This document shows, in pieces, positions 35,870 to 45,543 of a stretch of 64,000 bases of DNA (positions within the stretch are counted from its first letter, which is position 1; each line of letters opens with the position of its first letter). A program made the position numbers and the translations under genes. The notes under the pieces are model-generated. The model made no database searches. It was not told the origin of the DNA and worked only from the letters and a program-made list of their open reading frames with translations. Location: positions 1 through 64,000 of the forward strand of contig JADKBZ010000014.1 in the NCBI GenBank assembly GCA_016714815.1, written 5' to 3'. This DNA comes from Holophagales bacterium. GTDB lineage: Bacteria; Acidobacteriota; Thermoanaerobaculia; UBA5066.

Positions 35870-38800
35870 GTGAGCTCACGCGCCCGAACGACCTCAGCCC
35901 GGACCACGAACGCGCGAACTCGAGTGAACGCCTTCGGCCGTTCGCTCGCTCTCCTCGCGATGACCACGCTGCTCTGCGCCACGGCCCAGGCGCAGGTGTC
36001 GGTGACGGCCACGGCCGGCACGACGGGGCCCACCGCCTACACGACGCTGGGCGACGCGTTCACCGCCATCAACGGGGGGACGCATCAGGGGACGATCGCC
36101 ATCGCGATCACGGGAGACACGACGGAGACGGCGACGGCGACGCTCAACGCGAGCGGCAGCGGATCGGCGGTCTACGGCGCGATCTCCATCCAACCCTCCG
36201 GCGGGGCGGCCAGGACGATCTCCGGCGCGATCGCGGCCGGGAGCCCGCTGATCGACTTCAACGGCGCCGACGCCGTGACGATCGACGGTTTGAACTCCGG
36301 CGGGAACGCGCTCACCATCTCGAACACGACGGTCTCGTCCACCTCGGGGACGAGCACGATCCGGTTCCAGGCCGACGCGACGAACAACACGATCACGAAC
36401 ACGTCGATCCTCGGCTCCTCGACGATGGCCTCGACGACCAACGGCGGCAACATCTGGTTCGGTGCAGGAGCCGTGACGACCGGCAACGACGGGAACACGA
36501 TCTCCAGCTGCAACATCGGCCCAGCGGGGACGAACCTGCCGACCAAGGCCGTCTACGGAAACGGCAGCACGGCCAGCGCCGCGGTCTACAACAGCGGCAA
36601 CACGATCACCGGGAACAACATCTTCGACTTCTTCAACGCCGCGGCCCAGAGCAACGGCCTCTACCTGGCCGGCGGCAATACCGACTGGATCATCACGAAC
36701 AACCGGTTCTACCAGACCGCCACCCGCACCCAGACGACCGGAGCCATCCACTCCGCGATCCAGGTCGCCAGCTCCACGGGCAACAACAACCACAACGTCA
36801 GCGGGAACATCATCGGGTATTCCAGCGCCGCCGGAACGGGGACGTACACGTTCGTGGGGATCGGGACCGGCTCGAAGTTCCTCCCGATCTACTTCTCGTC
36901 GGCCGCGACGACGACGCCGTCGAGCATCCAGGGGAACACCATCACCGCAATCAGCCTGAGCGGCGTCGTCGGTGGAACCTCTACGTCCGGCGCCTTCGTC
37001 GGCATCAGCATCGCGTCGGGCGTCGCGACCATCGGGAGCACGACGGGGAACACCATCGGAAGCGCGACGGTCCCGGGGGCCATCTCGATCACCAGCAACA
37101 ACGGCTCGGCGATGGAGGTCCTCGGGATCTACTACTTCCCGTCGGCCGCGGCCGTCATCTCGAACAACGTCGTCGGCGGGATCACCGCCTCGAATACAGG
37201 AGCCGGCAGCCTCGTCTTCTACGGCATCCGCGCCAACACGTCCTCGAGTGTCTCCAACACCATCCAGAACAACGCGGTCGGCTCCGAGGCCGCGCCGATT
37301 CCCATTTCCGCCACCTCGACGGCCTCCCGGGCCATCGGCCTCTACTCGCAGGCGGGCGCTGCGCTCGTGAGCGGGAACGTCATCAGCAACCTCTCCCTGA
37401 ACGCGGCGAACGTAGGGACGGGCTCGTCGGCGTCCGTGATCGGCCTCTGGATCGACAACTCCAGCGCCACCGCCGGCAACAACGTGTCGCAGAACACGGT
37501 CCGCTCTCTCAGCAACTCGAGCGCCGCCGCCGCCGTCTGGGTCACGGGCCTGCAGTACAACGGCGCCACGACGGGAACCCACACCGTCCAGCGGAACTTC
37601 ATTCACTCGATCTCCACTCCCAGCACGAGCGCCACGGCGACCGTGAACGGGATCAACGTGCAGGGCGGTCTCACCACCTACCAGAACAACATCGTCGTCC
37701 TCGGCAACGACATGACCGCGAACGGCCCGCAGATCAACGGGATCAACGAGTCCGTCGCCGGAACCGACAACCTCTACCACAACAGCGTCTACATCGGCGG
37801 GAGCGGCGTCGCCGCCGGGACGGCGAACTCGTTCGCCTTCCAGAGCGGCATCACGGTCAACACCCGCAACTACCGTGACAACGTCTTCGTGAACGCCCGG
37901 AGCAACGGCGCCGCAACGGGCAGGCACTACGCCATCCGGGTCGGCGGCACGGCGGCGAATCCCGGCGGCCTCACGTCGAACAACAACGTCCTCTACGCCC
38001 CGGGAACGGGCGGAAACACCGGCCTCTTCAACCTCCTCGACCAGACGACCCTGGCGGCGTGGCAGTCGGCGACGGGCCAGGACTCCAGCAGCTTCGCGGC
38101 GGACCCGAAGTTCCTCGCCCCGACGGCCGCGACGCCGAACCTCCACATCAACCCGGCGGTCACGACCGTCATCGAGGGGAATGGCTTCGCGGTCGCGACG
38201 GTGACGGACGACTTCGACGGCGAGGCCCGCGGCGGCCTGACCCCGACGGACATCGGCGCGGACGCCGGCCTCTTCCTGGGCATCGACCTCGCGGCCCCCG
38301 CCATTTCCTACACGCCGCTGGCGAACACGAGCCAGACGACGGACCGCTCCCTCGTGGTCACCATCGAGGATACGACCGGGGTCGCGGCAGCAGGGCTATC
38401 CCCCCGCGTGTACTACAGGAAGGGCGCCGGCACCTATTTCTCGCAGCCGTGCTCCCTGAGCAGCGGTACCGCCCAGAGCGGAACCTGGACCTGCCCGATC
38501 GTCCACTCCGACCTGGGCGGGGTCGTCGCTACGGACGTCGTCTCCTACTTCGTCATCGCTCAGGACACCCTCGGCAACGTCTCCTCGAGCCCGAGCGGCG
38601 CGGTCGCCACCGACGTCAATACCGTGACGGCGCCGCCCGCGACGCCGAGCAGCTACCTCATCTCGGTCCAGTACAGCGGCTCCTACAACGTCGGGACGGG
38701 CGAGACGTTCACGTCGCTGACGAACGCCGGCGGGCTCTTCGATGCGCTCAACCTCGGCGTCGTGACCGGGAACCTGACGATCCACATCACGACCGACCTC

Positions 38801-40738
38801 GTCGCCGAGTCCGGAGCCGTCGCGCTGAACCAGCTCCAGGAGGAGGGCGCCGGCGGCTACACCATGACCGTCCAGCCGAGCGGAGGGGCGCGTTCGGTCG
38901 CCGGCACGGGGACCGGGACGCTCCTGATCAAGCTGAACGGAGCCGACAGGATCACGTTCAACGGCAGCCTGACCGGCACCGGGACGGACCGGAGCCTGAC
39001 CTTCACGAACGGGATGGCGAGCACCTCGGCGAGCGTCTTCTGGTTCGCCAGCACCGCCGCGGGCAACGGAGCCACGTTCAACAGCGTCCGGAACTGCGTC
39101 GTGACCGGGAACGCCCCGACGACCACCTTCGTCGGAATCGTCACGAGCGGATCGACCCTGGGCGGCGTCGCGGAGGCGCCGAACTCGAACAACAGCTTCG
39201 TGAACAACGCGATCACGGCCGCGCAGTACGGCATCGCGATGGTCGGACCGACGGCCAACGAAACCGGGAACCACATCAAGGGCAACACCATCGGCTCGAC
39301 CGTGGCCGCGAGCAAGATGGGCTACAGGGGCATCGCAGTCTTCCAGCAGGCAGCCGCCGAGATCTCCGGCAACGTGATTACCGGCGTCGTCACTGCGACG
39401 GTGAGCACCGCGTCCGGCATCCTGGTGTCCGGTACGGCGAGCGGCATCCTGATCAAGGGGAACCAGATCTCGGACGTCAAGAACACGAACTCGGGCGGAT
39501 ACGGGTCGAACGGAATCCAGCTCAACTCGAGCTCCACGGCGGCGGGAGTCGCCATCCTCAACAACTTCATCTCCGACGTGGCGTCCTATGGCTGGACGGC
39601 CGCCGCGCTCGGCGACAACGGCTACGGGATCGTCGCGGCGACCGGCGGCGGCTACTCCATCTACAACAACACGATCAGCCTCCTCACCTCGCAGACGCTC
39701 GCGGGAAGCATCACCGCCGCGATCAACGTCACGAGCGGCATCACGACGGCGGGCTCCATCGACCTGCGCAACAACGTCCTCTCGAACCAGGAGACCGTCG
39801 GGACCCGCTACGCGATCTACAGCGGCGCGGCGGCGACGGTCTACGCGAACATCAACTACAACGACTACTTCGCCCAGAACGTCGGCTTCCTGGGAACGGC
39901 CCAGGCGACGCTCGCAGGCTGGCAGGGGGTTTCGCTCCAGGACCTCAACTCCCTCGCCGTCGACCCGCTCCTCCGGTCTGCCACCGACCTCCACCTCCTC
40001 GGTACCAGCCCGATGCTCGGCGCCGGAACGTCCCTCGCAGCCGTCCCGGCCGACTTCGACGACGATCCGCGCCCGGGCACCGCTCTCGACATCGGCGCCG
40101 ACGAGGTCGTCCAGGCCGTCGCCGGGTCGATCCCGGCCGGGACCTACTACAACGCTCTCGGCGCGAGCGGCGACGTCCTCGGCGGCGCCGTGAACGTCAC
40201 GAACGAGCTCACCCTCACCGGGATCCTCGGCACGGGAGCGAACACCCTCTCCCTCGGCTGCACGGCGACGGTGACCGGTGCCGGGGCGACGAACTATGTC
40301 GTGGGGAACCTGAAGAAGACCTTCTGCGCCACCGGGGCGAAGAGCTTCGAGGTCGGTACCGCCAATGGCTACTCGCCCGTCGACGCCGGCGCGACGGCCG
40401 GAACGTTCCCGGCCGACCTCACCGTGACGGCCGTTCAGGGACCGCAGCCCTTCGCCTACCCTTCGGCGCTCGCGTTGCAGCGGTACTGGCCCCTCGCCGG
40501 CTCGGGGCTCACGGTCGACCTGACGTTCCACTACCTGGACGCCGACATCCCGGTGACGGCGACCGAGACCAGCTTCATCATCTTCAGGTTCAACGGTGCG
40601 GCCTACGCGACGCCCGGCGGGATCGTGTCGCCCGCGTCGAACCAGGCGAGCATCACCGGCGTCTCCTCCTTCTCCGACTGGACGCTCGCGGAGCCGGGAA
40701 CGACCCCGGTCGAGCTCCTGAACTTCTCGATCGACTAG
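35870..40738 (+). CDS. Large secreted right-handed beta-helix surface protein
   Basis: 1622 residues from a GTG with GGAGG five bases upstream. A basic N-region and signal peptide (about residues 20-41, SLALLAMTTLLCATAQAQ) give export. Two long blocks, about 45-800 and 930-1420, consist of Asn/Thr/Ser/Gly/Ile-rich short repeats such as ISNTTVSS, GNTITGNNIF, ISGNVITGVV and IYNNTISLL, typical of parallel beta-helix (pectate-lyase-like) folds. Between them is an Ig-like segment. The two blocks start with similar FNGADAVTIDGL and LNGADRITFNGSL units, suggesting internal duplication. The tail after 1430 is beta-rich and ends TTPVELLNFSID. No catalytic site or known sorting signal is seen; adhesin or polysaccharide-binding roles are guesses. 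Confidence 0.8.
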   Translation: MSSRARTTSARTTNARTRVNAFGRSLALLAMTTLLCATAQAQVSVTATAGTTGPTAYTTLGDAFTAINGGTHQGTIAIAITGDTTETATATLNASGSGSAVYGAISIQPSGGAARTISGAIAAGSPLIDFNGADAVTIDGLNSGGNALTISNTTVSSTSGTSTIRFQADATNNTITNTSILGSSTMASTTNGGNIWFGAGAVTTGNDGNTISSCNIGPAGTNLPTKAVYGNGSTASAAVYNSGNTITGNNIFDFFNAAAQSNGLYLAGGNTDWIITNNRFYQTATRTQTTGAIHSAIQVASSTGNNNHNVSGNIIGYSSAAGTGTYTFVGIGTGSKFLPIYFSSAATTTPSSIQGNTITAISLSGVVGGTSTSGAFVGISIASGVATIGSTTGNTIGSATVPGAISITSNNGSAMEVLGIYYFPSAAAVISNNVVGGITASNTGAGSLVFYGIRANTSSSVSNTIQNNAVGSEAAPIPISATSTASRAIGLYSQAGAALVSGNVISNLSLNAANVGTGSSASVIGLWIDNSSATAGNNVSQNTVRSLSNSSAAAAVWVTGLQYNGATTGTHTVQRNFIHSISTPSTSATATVNGINVQGGLTTYQNNIVVLGNDMTANGPQINGINESVAGTDNLYHNSVYIGGSGVAAGTANSFAFQSGITVNTRNYRDNVFVNARSNGAATGRHYAIRVGGTAANPGGLTSNNNVLYAPGTGGNTGLFNLLDQTTLAAWQSATGQDSSSFAADPKFLAPTAATPNLHINPAVTTVIEGNGFAVATVTDDFDGEARGGLTPTDIGADAGLFLGIDLAAPAISYTPLANTSQTTDRSLVVTIEDTTGVAAAGLSPRVYYRKGAGTYFSQPCSLSSGTAQSGTWTCPIVHSDLGGVVATDVVSYFVIAQDTLGNVSSSPSGAVATDVNTVTAPPATPSSYLISVQYSGSYNVGTGETFTSLTNAGGLFDALNLGVVTGNLTIHITTDLVAESGAVALNQLQEEGAGGYTMTVQPSGGARSVAGTGTGTLLIKLNGADRITFNGSLTGTGTDRSLTFTNGMASTSASVFWFASTAAGNGATFNSVRNCVVTGNAPTTTFVGIVTSGSTLGGVAEAPNSNNSFVNNAITAAQYGIAMVGPTANETGNHIKGNTIGSTVAASKMGYRGIAVFQQAAAEISGNVITGVVTATVSTASGILVSGTASGILIKGNQISDVKNTNSGGYGSNGIQLNSSSTAAGVAILNNFISDVASYGWTAAALGDNGYGIVAATGGGYSIYNNTISLLTSQTLAGSITAAINVTSGITTAGSIDLRNNVLSNQETVGTRYAIYSGAAATVYANINYNDYFAQNVGFLGTAQATLAGWQGVSLQDLNSLAVDPLLRSATDLHLLGTSPMLGAGTSLAAVPADFDDDPRPGTALDIGADEVVQAVAGSIPAGTYYNALGASGDVLGGAVNVTNELTLTGILGTGANTLSLGCTATVTGAGATNYVVGNLKKTFCATGAKSFEVGTANGYSPVDAGATAGTFPADLTVTAVQGPQPFAYPSALALQRYWPLAGSGLTVDLTFHYLDADIPVTATETSFIIFRFNGAAYATPGGIVSPASNQASITGVSSFSDWTLAEPGTTPVELLNFSID

Positions 40739-40770
40739 GAAGACCCGGAACCTGAATCTCCGGCTGGCGT

Positions 40771-40803
40771 GCCGGGGACGAGCCTCCAGGCCTCGTCCCC
40801 GGC
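40771..40803. terminator. Strong intrinsic terminator between convergent genes
   Basis: A perfect 12-bp stem, GCCGGGGACGAG (40771-40782) with CTCGTCCCCGGC (40792-40803), and a 9-nt loop. It is followed on the plus strand by GCTTTCCTTCT. It lies 32 bp past the beta-helix stop and 28 bp from the convergent GGDEF stop, so it probably serves both. Confidence 0.8.
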
Positions 40804-40831
40804 GCTTTCCTTCTGAATGCCGGGAGCGGAA

Positions 40832-42076
40832 TCAGCTCGCGGACGAGACCGCCGGCAGGATGCCGGATCGCGTCCTGCGCCCCACCTTCGCGGCGCGCTT
40901 CTTTTCGTACATGAGCCCGTCGGCGGCACGCAGGGCGCCGGCCAGGTCGGACGCGGATGCGAAGGGGGCGGCTCCCCAGCTCGCGACGACCGGAATCGCC
41001 GGGTGATCTCCGGACGCCGGCAGCTCGGCCACGTTCGTCAGCGCCTGCGCGATTCGGGCGGAGAGTCGCTCCGCTTCCGCGCCCGGGGCGACGACGACGA
41101 ACTCGTCGCCCCCCGTCCGATAGAGCAGGTCGGAGTCTCTCAGCTGCGCTTTCATCGCCGTCGCGAAGTGCTTCAGGAGCGCATCCCCGGCCTCGTGCCC
41201 CCACCGGTCGTTCACCGGCTTGAGGCCGTCCACGTCCAGGGACACGACCGTTCCGCCCCCGCCCGCCGCCAGGACCGCCCCCTCGTCGAATGCCCTCCGG
41301 TTGAGCGCGCCGGTGAGGGGATCCTGGAGGGACTTCTCCCTCAGCCCGGTGTGAGCCTCCTCGAGGGCGTCGTGGGCCGCGACGAGCTCGCGCTGGGCGT
41401 CCTGGGCCCGCACGAGCACCATGGTGAACGCGAGGAGCGTCTCGAGCAGGAGGTCGATGTAGGAGTTGAAACCGGTGAAGACGTACTGCCAGGTCAACAC
41501 CGTCGTGGGAACGGCGCCGCGCGTCATCTCCACGACGAAGTAGAGGACCCAGAGGGCCGCCATCGCCGCGAGGGTCTGAGAAGCGACGAGGGAGGAGGCC
41601 GTCCGCCGCGGAGCCGGGGTCGTCGCCATCAGCCACGCCGCCCAACCCAGGGCCGGCGCGGCGAGGAAAGCCTGGACGCTGATCAGTCTCTCGACACTTC
41701 CGAGAAACGGCAGGGAAAGACCGACCACGAGAAAGAACGGGATGGCGATCGTCCGCCTCGACGGTTTCCTGCCCGGTCCGGCCGCGAACATCCAGGCACC
41801 CACCGCCAGCTCGAGGAAGAAGACCGTCTTTCCCACCTGGTAGACGAGGTTCAGCCCGCGCTGCACGAAGGGGTGAGACCCGGAGGCGAACGCGACGCAG
41901 AGGGCCAGGAGGCCGGCGAGAAGGCCGATCCACGCACGCTTCCAGGAGGTGAAGTACCGCCTCTCCGTCCCCGCCCGCGAGAGGACGACGAAGAGGAGCG
42001 CGAGCAGCAGCGTCAGCGCGGTCTGGATGCCCAGACCGACGAGCGAGATGGCGCGTGTGACGTTCGGGTCGAGCAT
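40832..42076 (-). CDS. Membrane-bound GGDEF diguanylate cyclase
   Basis: 414 residues. Seven or so hydrophobic segments occupy residues 1-225. A short coiled coil (AQRELVAAHDALEEAH) precedes the GGDEF domain (about 245-400): DPLTGALNRRAF, VVSLDVDGLKPVNDRWGHEAGD and the intact active site RTGGDEFVVV. An RxxD inhibitory I-site (RDSD) lies five residues before GGDEF, so product feedback is likely. It should make cyclic-di-GMP in response to a signal at its membrane sensor. It is convergent with the beta-helix gene; a link to surface adhesion is attractive but only contextual. Confidence 0.92.
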   Translation of the reverse strand: MLDPNVTRAISLVGLGIQTALTLLLALLFVVLSRAGTERRYFTSWKRAWIGLLAGLLALCVAFASGSHPFVQRGLNLVYQVGKTVFFLELAVGAWMFAAGPGRKPSRRTIAIPFFLVVGLSLPFLGSVERLISVQAFLAAPALGWAAWLMATTPAPRRTASSLVASQTLAAMAALWVLYFVVEMTRGAVPTTVLTWQYVFTGFNSYIDLLLETLLAFTMVLVRAQDAQRELVAAHDALEEAHTGLREKSLQDPLTGALNRRAFDEGAVLAAGGGGTVVSLDVDGLKPVNDRWGHEAGDALLKHFATAMKAQLRDSDLLYRTGGDEFVVVAPGAEAERLSARIAQALTNVAELPASGDHPAIPVVASWGAAPFASASDLAGALRAADGLMYEKKRAAKVGRRTRSGILPAVSSAS

Positions 42077-42147
42077 CCTGCAGCCGAAGGAAGATCGTAG
42101 CAGGACGAGCCGGGCCGGCCGCCGGGCCGTGCAGCGGCGGCGCGCCC

Positions 42148-42870
42148 CTACGACCCGGGCTTCGGCGGCGCCTTACTCCCGGGCTGCAGGACGTAGTACT
42201 GCCGCAGCATGTAGGTCTCCTTGGACCTGGGCCAGGGGTAGCGCTGCGCCGATGCGAACGCCGCCGGGGACGCGACTCCGTCGAGGCGGCATTCGCCGCG
42301 AACGGGGCCCTTGCCGTCGACGAGGATGGAGACGGAGAGCCCGTGGAGCTGGCCGGGGGCCAGCCCGGACAGGGCGGGCGCCATCAGAGTCACCAGCTGC
42401 CTGTTGCTCGCGAGCGACCACGAGAGCGCCTGCGATCCGCGAATCCCGGCGAATCCAGGGTAGACGCCCACGCGCCCGACCGAGAACACCTCCTTGGAGC
42501 GCTCCCTGACGGCGACGGCCCGGATGAGGGCGACGCCCGCGAGGTTGGCCCACTCCAGGATCGCCGTGTCGACCGCTTCCGCGCGGCTGGCCCCGACGCC
42601 CACCGCTCCCTCAACGAGCGCGGAGGCGTTCCCGCGAACGGCCACCTGCACGGCGATGCCGGCCACCCACTGCGGCCCCGCCTGCCTCGCTTCCTCGACG
42701 CGCGCGCGCAGCTGCAGCGGCGTGCCGGCAAGGTTGACGGCGTTCCCTTTCGAAGTGGCCTCGACGGTGCCCGCCCGGGCGAGCGCCGCCAACGCTTCCG
42801 CGCAGCGGCCGGAGACATCGGCTCCGCCCGGACTTGCGGCGATCGTCGCCGCGAGGATGAGTGCGAGCAT
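42148..42870 (-). CDS. Secreted protein of unknown function
   Basis: 240 residues from an ATG with GAGG nine bases upstream. A short signal peptide (LALILAATIAASPGG) is followed by a mixed alpha/beta protein with VGVGASRAEAVDTAILEWANLAGVALI, GECRLDG and a C-terminal SKETYMLRQYYVLQPG. The pattern faintly recalls DUF6348-like proteins, but I cannot name the family with confidence. It is followed by the GGDEF gene 71 bp away on the same strand. Confidence 0.6.
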   Translation of the reverse strand: MLALILAATIAASPGGADVSGRCAEALAALARAGTVEATSKGNAVNLAGTPLQLRARVEEARQAGPQWVAGIAVQVAVRGNASALVEGAVGVGASRAEAVDTAILEWANLAGVALIRAVAVRERSKEVFSVGRVGVYPGFAGIRGSQALSWSLASNRQLVTLMAPALSGLAPGQLHGLSVSILVDGKGPVRGECRLDGVASPAAFASAQRYPWPRSKETYMLRQYYVLQPGSKAPPKPGS

Positions 42871-42953
42871 GCGTGGGTACCTCGATGGGCGGCGTCGGCC
42901 GTCTCGCGTCCTGGCTCACCGGCGGGCGCCGCGAGCCCCTCCCCGAGCCGGGC

Positions 42954-43241
42954 CTACGTGGCGGTGGCCTCGGGCAGCGGCTCGGAGTCCCGGTAATATT
43001 CGAAGTCCGGGCGGGACATCTGGATCGTGTGCTCGGGCCACGCGACGACCTTCGCCCGCCGGCTCGGGGCCTTGAGGATGTTGCTGTCGCCGGCCGTCAG
43101 CTGCGCGAACTGCTCGTCGCCACGATCCGCGACGAAGGAACCGGACCCGTCGCGCGCCCAGACGCGGACTCTGCCGGGCGCGCTTCGCACGACCTGCACC
43201 CGCACCTCTATCGGATCTTCGATGGCATCAGACTCGGTCAT
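42954..43241 (-). CDS. Small hypothetical protein
   Basis: 95 residues from the ATG at 43241, chosen for its AGGAGG seven bases upstream; an earlier in-frame start lacks one. It is acidic at the start, then beta-rich (IEVRVQVVRSAPGRVRVWARDG), and ends with PDFEYYRDSEPLPEATAT. There is no signal or membrane segment. No family recognised. Confidence 0.55.
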   Translation of the reverse strand: MTESDAIEDPIEVRVQVVRSAPGRVRVWARDGSGSFVADRGDEQFAQLTAGDSNILKAPSRRAKVVAWPEHTIQMSRPDFEYYRDSEPLPEATAT

Positions 43242-43509
43242 GGCTGGACCTCCTGGGTATCCGGTTGGAAGAGCGGCCGGCGGTGCGTCCGTCTTACCGC
43301 TGGCATCCGTGGCGCACCGTGGAAAGTGGCTCACGCTCCGACGCGGGCATGGGGGTGGGCCTCCTTCGCATCATGTCTCGCTCACGGGACCAGTGTACGC
43401 CAGCGAGCGTTCGGGGCCCGGTCGGCCCGTTCAGGCGCCTGAAGACGCCGGCGCCTGCACGGATGCGACGGGGTGCGACGGGAGGACCGACGCTGCACGC
43501 GGGAGAGCG

Positions 43510-43783
43510 CTACTCCGCCGTGGTGGGGTCGATCATGCGCTTCACCTCGGACACCCGGTTCGCAGGGAATCCGCCGAGCTTTGCATGCTCGCGCACGGTG
43601 TCCTCGTCGGGCGCGATGTAGACGCAGTAGATCCTGTCCGGGGTGACGAAGCTCTCGACCCACTGGATCCGGGGCCCCATGGTGCTGAGGGACTCCGCAG
43701 GACTTCTGCGAGATGGCGTGGAGGTCGGCGGTCGACAGGCCGCCTGCACCGGGGATGTCGCGTTCGATCACGAACTTCGGCAT
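43510..43783 (-). CDS. DUF4242 (SCO4226-type nickel-binding) protein, apparent frameshift
   Basis: Starts at the ATG at 43783 with AAGGAG seven bases upstream: MPKFVIERDIPGAGGLS, ADLHAISQKSC. At about 43695-43696 the frame changes, and the rest, LSTMGPRIQWVESFV, IYCVYIAPDEDTVREHA and GGFPANRVSEVKRMIDPTT, continues in the other frame. Removing one base from the CC pair (plus strand) restores about 90 residues. The family comprises small ferredoxin-like barrels, one of which (SCO4226) binds nickel. The role here is unknown; the break is probably a sequence error. Confidence 0.78.
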
Positions 43784-43859
43784 GGGAGCTCCTTTCCAGA
43801 ACCGGATACTTCGATGGTATTCCGGTCAGGACACCCTGCGAAAAGTCAAGCCGGACCTT

Positions 43860-44969
43860 CTAGCGGAGCTTCGTCGCGACGATCTCCCATGCGGCCCCCG
43901 GCCGTCCGGCGCGGCGTGCGGCCTCGCTCATCCGACTGAGCCGTTCCCGGTCGGGGAGAAGAGTTTGCAGCTTCCAGGCCAGCGACGCGTTGCCGTAGGC
44001 CTTCACTCCGGCGCCCGATTCCAGCACGTAGTCGCAGTTGCGCTCCTCCTGGCCCGGGATCGGGTCGCGGACGACCATCGGAAGGCCCATCGCCAGGCAC
44101 TCGGACGTCGTCAGGCCGCCCGACTTCGTCACCGCGAGGTCGGAGACGGCCATCAGCTCGGCGATCGGGTCGACGAAGCCGAAGACGTGGAGCTTTGACC
44201 CCTCGGGCACGGGGAGGGACGCCAGGTCGTTCCTCAGCGCCTCGTTCCGGCCCGTGACGGCCAGCACCTGCACCCGCGGGCAGGCAAGGACGTCCTCGAC
44301 GGCCTCCCCCATCGACCCGACGCCGCCCCCTCCGCTCATTACGAGGACCGTCGGCAGGTTTGCGGAGAGGCCGAGGCGCTGCTGGATCGCCGCCCGGTCC
44401 CACTTCTCGGAGAACGCCTTCGCGATCGGGATCCCCGTCACGCTCACCTTCTCCTCCGGGATGCCGCGCTCGGCCAGTCTGGCCTTCAGCTCGCCGCTCC
44501 CGACGAAGACCCGGTCCGCGGTGGGCTGAACCCAGTAGGAGTGGACGTCGAAGTCGGTCACGACGAGGCCGAGGGGATACGTGTCCTTCCCCTTCTTTCG
44601 GCTCGGAGCGAGGACCTGGGCCGGCAGGAAGTGCGTGGAGAGAATGGCGTCCGGCGCGAAAGCTCGCACGAACTTCCGGAAGGACGAGAACTCCAGCCGG
44701 TCGAAGAACGTCACGAACTTCTGCGGGACCTTCCGGACTTTCTCCGCATCGGTCGCCCGGTAGAGATATCCCCAGAGCTGCGGCGCGTGGTTGACCATGG
44801 CAAGGAAGCTCCCCGCGTACGCCTTCCGGTAGGCCTTTGCCGTGAAGTCGAGGACGTCCTCGTGCCGGACGTCGGCCGCGGGGTGGAGACGGCGCGCCGC
44901 TTCCTCGAGGGCCTGGGCGGCGCGGACATGACCTGCGCCGGCGGAGACGGAGAGAAGGAGGAGCTTCAT
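43860..44969 (-). CDS. MGDG-synthase/UgtP-like diacylglycerol glycosyltransferase
   Basis: 369 residues. The N-terminus LLLSVSAGAGHVRAAQALEEAA matches the MGDG-synthase N-terminal domain, followed by a GT-B (GT28-type) C-terminal domain with VLVMSGGGGVGSMGE, FVDPIAELMAVSDLAVTKSGGLTTSECLAMG and PIPGQEERN. Related enzymes add glucose or galactose to diacylglycerol at the inner membrane; MurG is a more distant relative. It is the last gene of the minus-strand run that begins with the acyl-CoA dehydrogenase, 47 bp after the bactofilin, so it may glycosylate a lipid made from the synthase product. Confidence 0.82.
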   Translation of the reverse strand: MKLLLLSVSAGAGHVRAAQALEEAARRLHPAADVRHEDVLDFTAKAYRKAYAGSFLAMVNHAPQLWGYLYRATDAEKVRKVPQKFVTFFDRLEFSSFRKFVRAFAPDAILSTHFLPAQVLAPSRKKGKDTYPLGLVVTDFDVHSYWVQPTADRVFVGSGELKARLAERGIPEEKVSVTGIPIAKAFSEKWDRAAIQQRLGLSANLPTVLVMSGGGGVGSMGEAVEDVLACPRVQVLAVTGRNEALRNDLASLPVPEGSKLHVFGFVDPIAELMAVSDLAVTKSGGLTTSECLAMGLPMVVRDPIPGQEERNCDYVLESGAGVKAYGNASLAWKLQTLLPDRERLSRMSEAARRAGRPGAAWEIVATKLR

Positions 44970-45016
44970 CCCGATGAGTGTACGGGCGTATCGCGCTCCC
45001 TCGAACGAGGTCGCGA

Positions 45017-45532
45017 TCAGCCCTTGCCGTGCTCTTTCGGGTCCTTCTTGTCGGGGGGGCCCGGCGTGTGCACCGCGGCGGCTTCGGCCGGGGCCTTGCC
45101 CCCCATGTCGACGCTCCCCTTGAACTGCGCTCCTTCGGCGATGGCGATCTTCGGGGCGCGGATGTTCCCTTCGAGAATTCCGGAAGGGAGGATCTCGACT
45201 TTCTCCGCGGCGACGACGTTGCCGACGACGCGCCCGGCGATGACGACGTGGTGCGCCTTCACCTCGGCGTTGACCTGCGCCTGCGGGCCGATCCGAAGAC
45301 CCCTTTGGAGACGGAGATCTTTCCCTCGACGCGACCTTCGACGACGAGGTCCTCGTCGCCCGAAAGCTCTCCCTGGATGCGAATGTTGGGTCCGATCACG
45401 GCTGTCTTCACCTCTGCCGGCGCTTTCTGCCCGGCAGGGGCCGGGGCGGCCGCCGGCCGCTGCGCTTCGTGGAGCCTGGGAGGGGCGTTCACCTTCGGTA
45501 CGGGGCGGCGTTTTCGATCCGAAGAGTCCCAT
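45017..45532 (-). CDS. Bactofilin (polymer-forming cytoskeletal protein), two compensating frame breaks
   Basis: From the ATG at 45532: MGLFGSKTPP, then VPKVNAPPRL continues in another frame through VIGPNIRIQGELSGDEDLVVEGRVEGKISV, and RIGPQAQVNAEVKAHHVVIAG returns to the first frame, on through EKVEILPSGILEGNIRAPKI. An extra base in the run 45502-45505 and a missing base in 45300-45303 explain both. The repaired protein has about 170 residues: a Pro/Ala-rich N-tail, a bactofilin beta-helix core and a Lys-rich tail. Bactofilins polymerise at the membrane and scaffold envelope or lipid-linked processes. It starts 11 bp after the phosphopantetheinyl transferase gene. Confidence 0.82.
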   Translation of the reverse strand: MGLFGSKTPPRTEGERPSQAPRSAAAGGRPGPCRAESAGRGEDSRDRTQHSHPGRAFGRRGPRRRRSRRGKDLRLQRGLRIGPQAQVNAEVKAHHVVIAGRVVGNVVAAEKVEILPSGILEGNIRAPKIAIAEGAQFKGSVDMGGKAPAEAAAVHTPGPPDKKDPKEHGKG

Positions 45533-45543
45533 GAACCGGCAGT

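Noticed and set aside
42343..43075. Plus-strand open frames opposite the two small hypothetical genes
   Set aside because: Arg/Ala-rich shadows; the minus-strand genes have ribosome-binding sites and, in one case, a signal peptide.
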